Shown: positions 16,518 through 25,741 of the stretch, piece by piece
How positions within the stretch are numbered: the stretch's first letter is position 1
Layout of the letters: every line of letters starts with the position of its first letter
DNA from: CAJINA01 sp964647585
GTDB taxonomy: Bacteria; Desulfobacterota; Desulfobacteria; Desulfobacterales; CAJINA01
Length of the DNA stretch: 64,000 nucleotides
Direction: 5' to 3'
NCBI GenBank assembly: GCA_964647585.1
Contig: CAZYGG010000011.1
Coordinates: forward strand, 1-64,000
Made by a program: the position numbers and the translations under genes
The notes under the pieces: generated by a model
Told to the model about the DNA's origin: nothing
Database searches by the model: none
The model's input: only the letters and a program-made list of their open reading frames with translations

Positions 16518-17540
16518 ATGAAACATTTTTCGCGGATGATGATAGTGGCCATTGTCGCTGTGGCATTGATTTTTGCCTTCAGCCCGGTTGCAATAGCAAA
16601 AACCTACAAACTCACCTACAGTAACTTCTTCCCACCCACCCACATCCAGAGCAAATTGGGCGAGTCCTGGTGCCAGGAAGTTGAAAAAAGAACCGGCGGT
16701 AAAGTCAAGGTGGACTATTACCCGGGCCAGACGCTTACCAAGGCTAAACAGGTTTATGATGGTACGGTCGAAGGCCTTTCCGATGTCGGTATGTCTGTGC
16801 TGGCCTATACCCGGGGACGCTTCCCGGTAATGTCCGCGGTTGACCTTCCCCTGGGGTATACCAGTGGCAAAGCCGCAACGAAAATCGTTAATATGGTGAA
16901 TGAGAAGTTCAAGCCTAAAGAATTCAAGGATGTGCAGGTGATGTACCTGCATGCCCATGGGCCGGGCCTGGTACACACTAAAGGCAAGCCTGTCCGGAAG
17001 ATGGAAGATATGCAGGGGTTGAAATTCAGAGGCCACGGAACCAGCGCGCTGGTCGTCAAGGCCCTGGGCGGCACGCCTGTGCCCAAACCCATGCCGGAAA
17101 CCTATGAAATGCTGCAAAAAGGCGTAGTTAACGGCGCCGTATATCCCCTCGAAGCAAACAAGGGGTGGAAACTGGGAGAAGTCACCAACTATGCCACAGC
17201 CGCATTCAGCGCAGCCTATACGACCTCGTTTTTTGTCGTCATGAACAAGGATAAATGGAATGCGCTGCCCGCTGACATCCAAAAGACAATCACCCAGATC
17301 AACATTGAGTGGGCGGATAAGCACGGCGCGGCCTGGGACTCCAGCGACATGGCCGGAATCAAGTTTTTTCTGAATCAGGGTGGAGAAATTCTCGGGATTG
17401 ATAAGAAAGAACAGGCCCGCTGGAAGAAAGCCGTCGCTCCGATTGTCGACGAATATGTGGCCAAGGCAAAAAAGAAGGGTATCAAAAATGCCCAGGAGAT
17501 TGTCGATTTCATTATCAGCAACCTAAACAAACTTCAATAG
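16518..17540 (+). CDS. TRAP transporter substrate-binding protein (DctP)
   Basis: The 340-residue protein has a signal peptide (about 1-27, cleavage after PVAIA) and the DctP fold: KLTYSNFFPPTHIQSK, GVVNGAVYPLEANKGWK and the Arg-containing MQGLKFRGHG that positions a carboxylate ligand. It captures an organic acid in the periplasm and delivers it to DctQM. The start has AAAGGAGGG upstream. A hairpin follows the stop and separates it from dctQ, which could raise the level of the binding protein over the membrane parts. The ligand may be the acid activated by the preceding PaaK-like ligase. Confidence 0.93.
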   Translation: MKHFSRMMIVAIVAVALIFAFSPVAIAKTYKLTYSNFFPPTHIQSKLGESWCQEVEKRTGGKVKVDYYPGQTLTKAKQVYDGTVEGLSDVGMSVLAYTRGRFPVMSAVDLPLGYTSGKAATKIVNMVNEKFKPKEFKDVQVMYLHAHGPGLVHTKGKPVRKMEDMQGLKFRGHGTSALVVKALGGTPVPKPMPETYEMLQKGVVNGAVYPLEANKGWKLGEVTNYATAAFSAAYTTSFFVVMNKDKWNALPADIQKTITQINIEWADKHGAAWDSSDMAGIKFFLNQGGEILGIDKKEQARWKKAVAPIVDEYVAKAKKKGIKNAQEIVDFIISNLNKLQ

Positions 17541-17552
17541 TCTCAGGTAGTA

Positions 17553-17584
17553 AGAGGGGGAGCCGCAGATTGGCTCCCTCTTTT
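17553..17584 (+). terminator. Intercistronic hairpin with T-run after dctP
   Basis: AGAGGGGGAGCC pairs with GGCTCCCTC around a 7-nt loop (two-base bulge), followed by TTTT. It lies between dctP and dctQ in one operon, so it probably acts as a partial terminator or 3' stabiliser that gives more dctP mRNA than dctQM mRNA. Confidence 0.65.
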
Positions 17585-17615
17585 CATCCGGGAAACAGCG
17601 GCAGGAATAGAGATC

Positions 17616-18104
17616 ATGGAACTGTTTTTTAAATGTGTTGCCGGCATACGGTCTATATTGAAAGTAGCCGGAGCGGCGACCCTGGCGGGTATGATGCTGC
17701 TCACCTGCGCGGATGTTGTCGGTCGGTACCTGGGCAAACCGATATTCGGCTCTGTTGAAATTGTAGGTTTCTGCGCCACCCTGACCGCAGCATTGGCCCT
17801 GCCCTACGCCCATGAAATGAAAAGTCATATTGGCGTGGAAATTCTGGTACAGAAGTTGTCGTCGCGAAGCCAGGCGATCATAGAATTGTGCACCAACACG
17901 ATCGCTTTACTATTTTTCTTAATCGTCACCTGGCGCATGTACATTTATGCGGAAACGTTCCGTGCATCGGGGGAAGTATCCATGAACCTCGAGTTACCGG
18001 AACATGTCATCATTTACCTCACCGCGTTCTGCTTTTTGATCTTTGCTTTAACTATCCTGGAAGATATCGTAAACGCCTTCAAGCTGCTATTGGAAAAGAA
18101 ATGA
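17616..18104 (+). CDS. TRAP transporter small permease subunit (DctQ)
   Basis: This 162-residue membrane protein has four hydrophobic segments (about 15-37, 48-66, 87-108 and 132-152), the usual DctQ plan. The conserved TCADVVGRYLGKPIFGSVEI stretch lies after the first helix and HEMKSHIGVEI between helices two and three. It forms the membrane complex with DctM. Its stop overlaps the dctM start by ATGA. Confidence 0.92.
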   Translation: MELFFKCVAGIRSILKVAGAATLAGMMLLTCADVVGRYLGKPIFGSVEIVGFCATLTAALALPYAHEMKSHIGVEILVQKLSSRSQAIIELCTNTIALLFFLIVTWRMYIYAETFRASGEVSMNLELPEHVIIYLTAFCFLIFALTILEDIVNAFKLLLEKK

Positions 18105-19417
18105 GCCCTACTCTGGTTGGTATTATCGGCATTGTCCTGATGCTGGCGATTTTCATGTCCCGCATGCCCGTTGCTTATGTTATGGCCCTGGTCGGCTGGG
18201 TTGGTTTCAGCACCATGATCTCCTTTAAGGGCGGGCTGAACCTGCTCTCTCGAAACATCTATGAAGCTTTTTCTTCCTATGGATTAACCACGATTCCCCT
18301 GTTTATTCTCATGGGCCAACTGGCCTTTAATGCCGGCATTGGACGCCGACTTTACGACACGGCTTATAAATTCCTGGGCAGTACCCGGGGTGGCCTGGCC
18401 ATGGCCACCGTTACCGCCTGTACCGCTTTCGGAGCCGTATGCGGGTCCAGCCCGGCCACAGCCGCCACGATGGCCACGGTCGGACTACCGGAAATGAAAC
18501 GGTATGGCTACGCCGATGAACTGGCCGCGGGCTCCGTGGCTTCCGGCGGAGGACTGGGGATGATCATGCCGCCCAGTGTGGTGTTGATCGTGTACGGTAT
18601 CCTCACCGAGCAGTCCATCGGAGCCCTGTTCGTCGCCGGTATTATCCCGGCCCTGGTCATGACCCTGTTGTTTATTATCACGGTTTACATCCAATGCCGC
18701 CGCCATCCAGATTACGGCCCCCCGGGGGACAAATTTACCTGGGGCGAGAAAATCAAATCTCTTTCCGGTATGGCGGATACGCTCATTGTGTTCGTCCTGG
18801 TCATGGGCGGCCTTTTCTTCGGTTTCTTTACACCCACTGAAGCCGCTTCCGTAGGGGCTTTCGGCGTGTTGGCCGTTTCAGTTATCAGGCGCCGGCTCTC
18901 CTGGCAGGGATTTGTCAACTCGCTGTATGAGACTTTGCGGACGTCCTGCATGGTCATGTTTCTGATCGCCGGGGCGGTTGTGTTCGGCAAATTCCTGGCC
19001 GTCACCCGGATTCCGTTTGATCTCGCCGCCTGGGTGGGTGGCCTCGCCCTGCCCTCATTTCTGATTCTCACTGCGGTTATTCTGGTCTACTTTATCGGCG
19101 GGTGTGTGATGGATGCCCTGGCGCTGGTAATGCTCACCATCCCCATTTTTTATCCGGTGGTCATTGAACAGCTGGGGTACGACCCCATCTGGTTCGGGGT
19201 CATTATCGTGCTGATCACCCAGATGGGCGTCATCACCCCGCCGGTGGGCATCAATGTCTATGTGGTTTTCGGAGTCTCCAAGGGGGCGGTGGGAGGCATT
19301 CCGCTGGAGTCCATCTTTAAAGGGATCTTACCGTTCTTAGTAGCCATCGTGGTCGGGATAATCCTCATGATAGCATTTCCAGTCATTGTGACGTACCTGC
19401 CGAATTTGATGTACTGA
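18101..19417 (+). CDS. TRAP transporter large permease subunit (DctM)
   Basis: The 438-residue protein has about 12 hydrophobic segments and the DctM marks IPLFILMGQLAFNAGIG, GAVCGSSPATAATMATVGLPEM and ITPPVGINVYVV. It carries the sodium-coupled transport path. The start is ATG 18101, coupled to the dctQ stop; an upstream in-frame extension to 17888 overlaps dctQ and is spurious. Heptamer array H4 begins three bases after the stop. Confidence 0.94.
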   Translation: MSPTLVGIIGIVLMLAIFMSRMPVAYVMALVGWVGFSTMISFKGGLNLLSRNIYEAFSSYGLTTIPLFILMGQLAFNAGIGRRLYDTAYKFLGSTRGGLAMATVTACTAFGAVCGSSPATAATMATVGLPEMKRYGYADELAAGSVASGGGLGMIMPPSVVLIVYGILTEQSIGALFVAGIIPALVMTLLFIITVYIQCRRHPDYGPPGDKFTWGEKIKSLSGMADTLIVFVLVMGGLFFGFFTPTEAASVGAFGVLAVSVIRRRLSWQGFVNSLYETLRTSCMVMFLIAGAVVFGKFLAVTRIPFDLAAWVGGLALPSFLILTAVILVYFIGGCVMDALALVMLTIPIFYPVVIEQLGYDPIWFGVIIVLITQMGVITPPVGINVYVVFGVSKGAVGGIPLESIFKGILPFLVAIVVGIILMIAFPVIVTYLPNLMY

Positions 19418-19419
19418 CA

Positions 19420-19496
19420 AGGTTGATAGGTTGAAGGTTGAAGGTAATGCATTCTGAAAGTTTTCCCTTCAGTCTTCTACCTTCAGCCTTTTACCT
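19420..19496. repeat. Inverted heptamer array H4 (word AGGTTGA)
   Basis: The left arm is AGGTTGAT then AGGTTGA, AGGTTGA, AGGTAAT. The right arm is CTTCAGT, CTTCTAC, CTTCAGC, CTTTTAC (19468-19495), complementary in a 7-bp register. It lies between the convergent dctM and nuclease genes and includes the nuclease stop codon. It may act as a two-way terminator although no T-run is present. Confidence 0.7.
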
Positions 19497-20147
19497 GTTT
19501 TCCACCGGCATCCCTCCCAGACAATTTTTCCCGGGAGAATAGCCTTTGCGGAATGCCTGCCACGGTGTCGTGAAATAGGTCTTGTTCTTTCGTGACATCT
19601 TCCGGGCGTTGGGGCAGTCGAGACGATGAAAACGCCGGGAACGTTTGTTTCCGAGCACTTGCCCCCCTGCCCTACCCAACTGCCTCCAGATGCCCCTGGA
19701 AGCATTCATCGCCTTGATCTGGGTATCGAGCAGTTCCCCGGTGTAACGCAGATTCGGCTTCTTGTAGAGGCAATAAGCCATCCCCGCCGCGACCATGGCC
19801 CGATTCACCATATCGCCTTTTTCATTGTACACATAGGCCAGCAGGCGGCCATAATGGTCGTATTTCTGCCGGTCGTATTCAAGCCGCACCCGGCCGGCAG
19901 CCACCAGTGCTTTATTGTGACGGGTAGCCGCCTCTCCAAAAGGCTCTCCCGGCTTGTCTTTGCGGGCAATCTCCGGGGTATTGATACCGATGTAGCGCAC
20001 GAAGCGTCCATCGGTTAGTAAAAGCGTATCCCCGTCAATGACCGTCTTTACACGATGCCACTCTCCGGCATGGGATATCGCCGCAGGAATCGTGACGCAG
20101 AGAACAATGATAAGCGCAGCTGTAAGACTGTTTATACTATTCTTCAA
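19491..20147 (-). CDS. Secreted thermonuclease (SNase) family protein
   Basis: The 218-residue form starts at TTG 20147, overlapping the SPL-like gene by 11 nt. It gives a clean signal peptide ending in AAISHA; a longer frame up to 20243 lies inside the upstream gene. The SNase domain (about 25-150) has VIDGDTLLL, RYIGINTPE and YDRQKYDHYGRLLAYVY, carrying the family's catalytic Arg/Glu and Asp residues. A C-terminal module (RFHRLDCPNARKM ... NCL) is the cysteine-containing Ada-like tail seen in many bacterial SNases. It would cut nucleic acid in the periplasm or outside the cell. It is last in a five-gene run. Confidence 0.82.
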   Translation of the reverse strand: MKNSINSLTAALIIVLCVTIPAAISHAGEWHRVKTVIDGDTLLLTDGRFVRYIGINTPEIARKDKPGEPFGEAATRHNKALVAAGRVRLEYDRQKYDHYGRLLAYVYNEKGDMVNRAMVAAGMAYCLYKKPNLRYTGELLDTQIKAMNASRGIWRQLGRAGGQVLGNKRSRRFHRLDCPNARKMSRKNKTYFTTPWQAFRKGYSPGKNCLGGMPVENR

Positions 20148-21234
20148 GATTGCACACCCGGATCGCAGCCCTGTCCAGCATGGCGGGCAGACCACCCTTT
20201 TCTTCTGGAATGAACCCGAATGTTTCCTTCCAGACTTTGTCATCTTCCATGCAGTAGTACGCCAGGACTTCAGGCGCCAGCGCTTTTATCCTGGCGGCCA
20301 CTTTTTTATAAAGCGCTATTCTAAGGGGTTTAAAATAGCGCATCTTCCCGTCAAGACCGGTGATAAATTCACCGTAGGGAATGGTGGAATCCGGGAACCG
20401 GTTTGCAATGACCGTCTTCAGGGCTGGCATGAAACGGAAACTGCCCAGGCTGATCCAGGCTACATTTTCCGGTGAAACATGGTCGAAAATATGTTCAACA
20501 ACGCGGCAGTAGTCCTCCGCGCAGCCATCGTAGATCACCATAGGGTCAAAATGAAACGCCAGCGGGTACCCGAGTTGTTCCATTTGGGCGGCTGTTTCCA
20601 GGCGTGCTTTAAGGGCCGCGGTGCCCCGCTCCTGACTCCGGATAATTTCGGGAGTGTTCACCGACCAGGCCAGAATGGTTTTCCGATTGTGGCGCAATCC
20701 TTTCAAATTTTCAACCGCCACGGTTTTGGTCTTCAGTTCCAGTATGCTGTGCGCCTGTCCGGCAAATTCCGGTACCAGGAGCTTTGCAAAATCTGTCCAG
20801 TATTCCCAGATAAGGCTGTCCGTAAATTCACCGGTACCTATCCGGGTAACTATTTTTTTGTCAAAGTGGTTGTGCAGCTGGGCCAGCATGTCGTCGTGGT
20901 TTAAAAAAAACTGCAGCACCGGCGGGTGGAAATACGACTGCAAAATACAATAGGCACAGTCCATGGTACAGAAGGTACCCACATGCAGGATCATGTAGTC
21001 GCAGCAGGTGTACGTTTTGGTTCCCGGGCACTTTTTTAAAAAAACGCCCCGATTGCGGGTCAGGAATAAAATTTCCTTGGCGGCCTGGATCGGATCAGGG
21101 GCTGCGGATACTTCCTGGTAGACCGCCGCGGCGTCAGTTACCACAACCGGTTTCAGGCTGAGCCCGGCGGCGAACCTGGCAACGTACGGATGTATTTTGA
21201 CATCCGCATCTACATAAAGTTTTGAAATGGACAT
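20137..21234 (-). CDS. SPL family radical SAM protein (spore photoproduct lyase-like)
   Basis: The 365-residue protein has the SPL-type radical SAM motif CTMDCAYC (Cys 89, 93, 96), preceded by a cysteine-rich segment CPGTKTYTCCDY (69-80). The family's WSVNTPEI and the later KETFGF segments are also present. Spore photoproduct lyases repair a thymine dimer in endospore DNA; nothing here indicates sporulation, and SPL-like proteins in non-sporulating Desulfobacterota have unknown substrates. It starts 12 nt after the DUF294 gene and belongs to its operon. No SPL-partner gene other than the nuclease is adjacent. Confidence 0.8.
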   Translation of the reverse strand: MSISKLYVDADVKIHPYVARFAAGLSLKPVVVTDAAAVYQEVSAAPDPIQAAKEILFLTRNRGVFLKKCPGTKTYTCCDYMILHVGTFCTMDCAYCILQSYFHPPVLQFFLNHDDMLAQLHNHFDKKIVTRIGTGEFTDSLIWEYWTDFAKLLVPEFAGQAHSILELKTKTVAVENLKGLRHNRKTILAWSVNTPEIIRSQERGTAALKARLETAAQMEQLGYPLAFHFDPMVIYDGCAEDYCRVVEHIFDHVSPENVAWISLGSFRFMPALKTVIANRFPDSTIPYGEFITGLDGKMRYFKPLRIALYKKVAARIKALAPEVLAYYCMEDDKVWKETFGFIPEEKGGLPAMLDRAAIRVCNLEE

Positions 21235-21246
21235 AGCGGCCTGATA

Positions 21247-23586
21247 TCAGGGCATGCCGACAAAATCAAACTCTAATTTTGTCTGGAACTTTTCAACCCG
21301 TTTGAAAATTTCTTTGAGCATGGTCTGCTCGATGCGGGAAAGTTTCTTGGGCTTGACATAATTGTCCGGCGGGCGGTCCTCATCGATGATGGCCGTTATC
21401 TGGCGCACAAAGCGCAGTTGCAGCATGAAACTGTAGGCCTGCTCGAGATCGTGGTATTCGGACCATTTCAGGACTTCCGCATGATAGAGGAGGCGCAGTC
21501 TTTCCAGGGTGTTGGTCTCGTCTATCCTGTTCTTCAAGGCGTAGATACGGGCCAGGTCCACAATGGGCATCATGGCTCTTTTTATGTCGAAGGCATCCTT
21601 GTGTTCGCCCTTTGATTCCACCACGAAGTTTCGAAAGAAACCGATGGGCGGTTTAAAATAGATGGCATTTTCCGAGAGATGCCTGAAAAAGCCCGGCCAT
21701 CCGGACAGGGAACCGAAAAGGTACTCCCGGAGTTCATCGATCAACGCCATTTCGCCATAACCACCCCTGAAGTCAAAGAAGATGCTGGAACGCAGGAGGG
21801 CTTCGGGTTCCGGAGCATGGATCCATTCCTTGAATTTTCCCTGCCACTCGGAAAGCATCAGGCACCATTCAGGGTTCTGGGCCATGATCCCGCCTTCACA
21901 AAAATCATATCCGGCGCGGTCCAGTCGGCGACAGATTTTTTCGCCAAGCTTAAGAAAATAATCCCTTACCGTGTCCAGTTGCCCGGCCGGAACGTCCTCG
22001 AATAGAATAGCGTTGTCCTGGTCCGTTTTCAAAGTTTGCTCTTTGCGGCCCTCGCTGCCCAGAATCATAAACACGAATTTGACCGGGGGCGGATCGCTCT
22101 CTTCCAGGGTAAAAGCAACCACTTTTTTCAGGATGGCATCAGACAGGGTGGTAATCAACCGGGTGACATTGTCCGCCTTGGCACCCGCGTTGATCAACCC
22201 CTGGATCATCCGGGGCAATTTGGCGTGTTTATCTATGATGGCATCGATCGATTGCGCCTCATTGATCTCCCTGATCAGAATAAGGGGGGACTGGCCCTGA
22301 AGCTGTAAAAGGTCCTGGTTGGTGATGACGCCGATGACTTTTTCATTGTCGTCAGTAACCGCCAGATGTTTGATACCCTTTTGCATCATGACCATGAGCG
22401 CCTCAAAGACCGAGGCGCCGACCGGTACAGCGGCCAGCGGGGTGGACATGATATCCGCCACAGGTTTGGCTGTATCAAGCCCGGTCGCGATGACTTTGAC
22501 CCGCAGGTCGTTGTCCGTTACCACACCGCAAACCAGGCCCTGGGGGTTTTCTATAAATATGGAACTACACTTGTTCCGGCTCATCTTTGCGGCGGCTGCC
22601 CGTATGGATGTGGTGCCGCTGCAGGTTACAATATTCCGGGTATACATCCCGGATATGTCCAGGTTGAACCCCCCTAAATCCTCTTCCTTGGGGCGCAGGC
22701 TCTTGGCGACGATAGCGGCATAAGAGCGGTCCAGCATCCGCTTTCCGAAAGTGTCCGTGAAGTACTCGGAAAAGGCGTCGTGTTTATCACACAATTGCCT
22801 GAATTGCTGCCGGGGCAGGATATAAAAGCTGGTCTCTTCGGTGGTGCGCAGGGTCCGTACGGAAATGCTATTGTTCAGAAGTATGGAAATTCCGCCAAAG
22901 ATATCGCCTTCAGACAATACCGCTTTGAGGTTTTTTTTGCCCTTTTCTTCAAAATAGCGCTCCGCGGCACCCTTATTGAAAATGTAAAGATAATCAACCG
23001 TGGAACGGTCCTGGATAAACAGCACCGTTTCCGCTGGATATTTTACCAGGGCAATTTCTTCGGCAACAGTCCCCAGGACCTCCTCCGGCAGGAAAGAGAA
23101 CGGAATGCAGCCGGAAAGCATGTTCAGGGCCTGGGTGGAAGTCAGAATGGAAGCATAGGCCTCGTTCAGCATTCTCTCGCTGAACTTGTCCACAAAATAT
23201 TGGCGGAAGGCCTTGTGGCGCTCACATAGTTCCAAAAAAGCTTTTTGGGGCAAAACCAGTACATGGCAATCGGTCTGGGCCTGAGATGTCCGGGCCGAGA
23301 CCCCGCCGTTCATCAATATGGAAATCCCACCAAATATATCCCCGGGTTCCAGGGTCGCACTGAGAATCTTTTCACCCTTGTTATCATAGTAGAGCTCGAG
23401 CAGTCCCTTTTCGATGACATATACCCTGTCGATGCCCGAACGGCCCTGCTTGCTCAGGATGGTGCCCGCCGGAATGGTTTCCTGGCTGGCTAAACTGCTG
23501 AGAGCTGCAATTTCATCTTCAGGCAACTCGGAGAACAGGAAATTTCTTCCCAGGATGAGTTCAGTCTCAATATTTGAGCCGGGCAT
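21247..23586 (-). CDS. cNMP-binding x2, CBS pair, DUF294 nucleotidyltransferase-like protein
   Basis: This 779-residue signalling protein has two cyclic-nucleotide-binding beta-rolls (about 15-130 and 155-275), a CBS pair (about 315-430), and a DUF294/GlnD-like nucleotidyltransferase domain. The latter has GSEGRKEQ (510-517) and TDQDNA (521-526). A helical DUF294 C-terminal domain follows. Proteins of this layout are often encoded beside acetate permease genes, as here. ATG 23586 follows AAGGAAG by 7 nt; the longer frame to 23619 lies inside the upstream gene. It overlaps the exonuclease fusion gene by 20 nt. It may modify a partner protein by nucleotidylation; this is inference. Confidence 0.88.
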   Translation of the reverse strand: MPGSNIETELILGRNFLFSELPEDEIAALSSLASQETIPAGTILSKQGRSGIDRVYVIEKGLLELYYDNKGEKILSATLEPGDIFGGISILMNGGVSARTSQAQTDCHVLVLPQKAFLELCERHKAFRQYFVDKFSERMLNEAYASILTSTQALNMLSGCIPFSFLPEEVLGTVAEEIALVKYPAETVLFIQDRSTVDYLYIFNKGAAERYFEEKGKKNLKAVLSEGDIFGGISILLNNSISVRTLRTTEETSFYILPRQQFRQLCDKHDAFSEYFTDTFGKRMLDRSYAAIVAKSLRPKEEDLGGFNLDISGMYTRNIVTCSGTTSIRAAAAKMSRNKCSSIFIENPQGLVCGVVTDNDLRVKVIATGLDTAKPVADIMSTPLAAVPVGASVFEALMVMMQKGIKHLAVTDDNEKVIGVITNQDLLQLQGQSPLILIREINEAQSIDAIIDKHAKLPRMIQGLINAGAKADNVTRLITTLSDAILKKVVAFTLEESDPPPVKFVFMILGSEGRKEQTLKTDQDNAILFEDVPAGQLDTVRDYFLKLGEKICRRLDRAGYDFCEGGIMAQNPEWCLMLSEWQGKFKEWIHAPEPEALLRSSIFFDFRGGYGEMALIDELREYLFGSLSGWPGFFRHLSENAIYFKPPIGFFRNFVVESKGEHKDAFDIKRAMMPIVDLARIYALKNRIDETNTLERLRLLYHAEVLKWSEYHDLEQAYSFMLQLRFVRQITAIIDEDRPPDNYVKPKKLSRIEQTMLKEIFKRVEKFQTKLEFDFVGMP

Positions 23587-25741
23587 AATATGTCTTCCTT
23601 GAGGTATTAATCGCTTCACCCAGGGTATGGATATCCATTTTTTTCAGAAGGGGAAGCATCTTGAGGAATAAACCGGCCGTGGCCGTGGCATCTCCCAGAG
23701 CCGTGTGCCGGCCCTTTACTTCAATTCCCAACCGCTGTCCAATGCCTTCCAGCGTGTGGTTTTTGTGGGTGGGATGAATCGCGCTGGAAAGCAGCATGGT
23801 ATCAAGGACCGGATTTTCAAATTTTATGCCGGCCTGGTCCTGCTTCATCTCCAGCATGGTCATATCAAACGCAACGTTGTGTCCAATCAAAACCGTGTCT
23901 GTGGAATACCGGTGAAAATGCGGCAGTACCCGGCTTATATCCGGTTGCCCTTTCAGCATACCGGGCTGGATACCGTGAATCTTAACAGATTCCCACGGCA
24001 CATTCCGCCGGGGATCAACCAGCCGGTCAAATGTCTCCTCCTGCAGGATGCGCCCGTTGACTATCCTCACCGCACCAATGGAAATAATTTCATCGCCGCC
24101 CCTGGGATTGAGACCGGTTGTCTCCGTATCAAAAACCGTGTATTTCAAATCGGTGAGCAACTGCTCTCCGGATATTCCGGTTTTGCCAACATCTCTAAAA
24201 AGGTCAAAATCATAAAATTCCGTGCGGCCCTCCGCCATAATGCGCATATCTTCGCCAGCATCAAGATCACGAGGGTTTATCCTGGGTACCACCAGCCGGA
24301 TGTTATGATCGGCGTTGCTTTCCTGGAGAGACCGCACGATGAGATCCGCGCGGTGTTTTTTTAACACCGCCCCCACTGTGACGGGCAGGCTTTCATCCCC
24401 GCTGCCGACCTGTTCATCGCGCCACTGGTGGATATATTCACGATCAAATTCTTTGCCCTGCCAGCTCAATTCCAGATATACCAGTTGTTCCGACCCGCCG
24501 ATCTCGATCTCAAAACGATTGGTTTCCGTTATGTATTTCATCTGTTCAAGAATAAAAAGCACCATCATTATCAAGGGAAAACTGTCCCCCCGGAACCATT
24601 TGGGCTCTTGGTCCGTATGGATTTCAAGCTTCAGCCCCAGCATACGGTCAGCGCGGGCCTGCACGGCTATGAGGATGTCCCTCATCCGCATCGGTATCAG
24701 CGACCACTGTCCCCTGACCTGTTCCGGCATCTCCCGGTCGGTCCTGTCAATCACCTTGCTTAAAGCGAGTGTTTCGGTGTGGATAATGTTGAGAAATTTC
24801 TGTTTCTGCCTGTTATCCATGGTTTCGAATTCGATGATCGCCTCTACAGCAGCCCGGATACCGGCACTGGATGCCCGCACACCGGTGGTCAATTGCCGGA
24901 GTAGAAAATTGACTTTATTTTCAGTATCCACCCGCCTGGAAATATCCGCGGCAATCAGGGTAAACCCGTACGGCTCATTATCCGCATTCAGAATCGGCAC
25001 GATTTCGACACGCACTGTCTTTCCCGGAGCGGCGGAGGTGATGAAACTGGTCGCCGGATTATCCTCGTCGGCATTCAATCGATCCAGGACTTCATCCATG
25101 GCATGGGTAACCGTAGCTTGATCCATGGTGTTGAAAATAGATCTGCCCAGTCCAATGTGCTCGCTATCGGCGCCGTTTTTACCGTCCGAATTGTCTTTCC
25201 CGGTTCTTTTTGAAAAATATTCCCGCGCCGCGCGGTTGAAAAGAATGATTTGGCCATCCGTGTCGCAGATGAAGATCCCATGGGGTAGTTGCGACATGAC
25301 TGCCGCGAGGATCCTTTTTTCATCCTCGGAGGCAGCCATAGCCTCTGTGACCAGGGTTTCAACCTCCTTTTTTGTGCGCTGCAGGTTTTCCGCCCCTTCA
25401 TTGATGACCGTGACGAGTTCAAGCACATCCTGGGTGCCTTCCAGTTTGATCCGGTGGGACGGATTGGCAGTTACAATGATCCTGGTTTCATCCTTAATCT
25501 TTTTAAAAGGCAGTATATAGTTTTGAATAATTCCGTCCAGGATAAACCCGAGCACGCTTGCAAAGAGGATGGTGGCGGCAAACAGGTAGGTGACGTTGGC
25601 ATCCAGGATGTCCAGGAGCAGCTGTTTCTGTTGAGGATCGAGACTTCCCCAGATTATCCAGGCGATTATCGCCAGGGTGACAAAAGCTGTAGTAATGGAA
25701 ATTGAAACGAAAAGCCAGAATCTGTTTCTGAGAGGATTCAT
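23567..25741 (-). CDS. Membrane PAS/pseudo-histidine-kinase fused to DnaQ-like exonuclease
   Basis: The 724-residue protein has two N-terminal membrane helices (about 8-31 and 48-70), a HAMP-like linker, a PAS domain (about 145-270), a DHp/ATPase-like region (about 275-500), and a DEDDh exonuclease (about 534-700). Exonuclease residues are visible: D538 and E540 in FDTETTG, D626 in HNVAFD, H679 and D684 in HTALGDA. The kinase-like part has no phospho-accepting His in its expected helix and no clear N or G box, so it is probably a pseudo-kinase. The 3'-5' exonuclease could act on DNA, RNA or oligonucleotides. ATGA overlap with the response regulator couples the two. Confidence 0.85.
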   Translation of the reverse strand: MNPLRNRFWLFVSISITTAFVTLAIIAWIIWGSLDPQQKQLLLDILDANVTYLFAATILFASVLGFILDGIIQNYILPFKKIKDETRIIVTANPSHRIKLEGTQDVLELVTVINEGAENLQRTKKEVETLVTEAMAASEDEKRILAAVMSQLPHGIFICDTDGQIILFNRAAREYFSKRTGKDNSDGKNGADSEHIGLGRSIFNTMDQATVTHAMDEVLDRLNADEDNPATSFITSAAPGKTVRVEIVPILNADNEPYGFTLIAADISRRVDTENKVNFLLRQLTTGVRASSAGIRAAVEAIIEFETMDNRQKQKFLNIIHTETLALSKVIDRTDREMPEQVRGQWSLIPMRMRDILIAVQARADRMLGLKLEIHTDQEPKWFRGDSFPLIMMVLFILEQMKYITETNRFEIEIGGSEQLVYLELSWQGKEFDREYIHQWRDEQVGSGDESLPVTVGAVLKKHRADLIVRSLQESNADHNIRLVVPRINPRDLDAGEDMRIMAEGRTEFYDFDLFRDVGKTGISGEQLLTDLKYTVFDTETTGLNPRGGDEIISIGAVRIVNGRILQEETFDRLVDPRRNVPWESVKIHGIQPGMLKGQPDISRVLPHFHRYSTDTVLIGHNVAFDMTMLEMKQDQAGIKFENPVLDTMLLSSAIHPTHKNHTLEGIGQRLGIEVKGRHTALGDATATAGLFLKMLPLLKKMDIHTLGEAINTSRKTYYARLKY

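Noticed and set aside
17888..18100. N-terminal extension of DctM
   Set aside because: It overlaps most of dctQ out of frame; ATG 18101 has the standard ATGA coupling and family-like start.
20148..20243. N-terminal extension of the thermonuclease
   Set aside because: It lies within the SPL-like gene and would hide the signal peptide that begins at TTG 20147.
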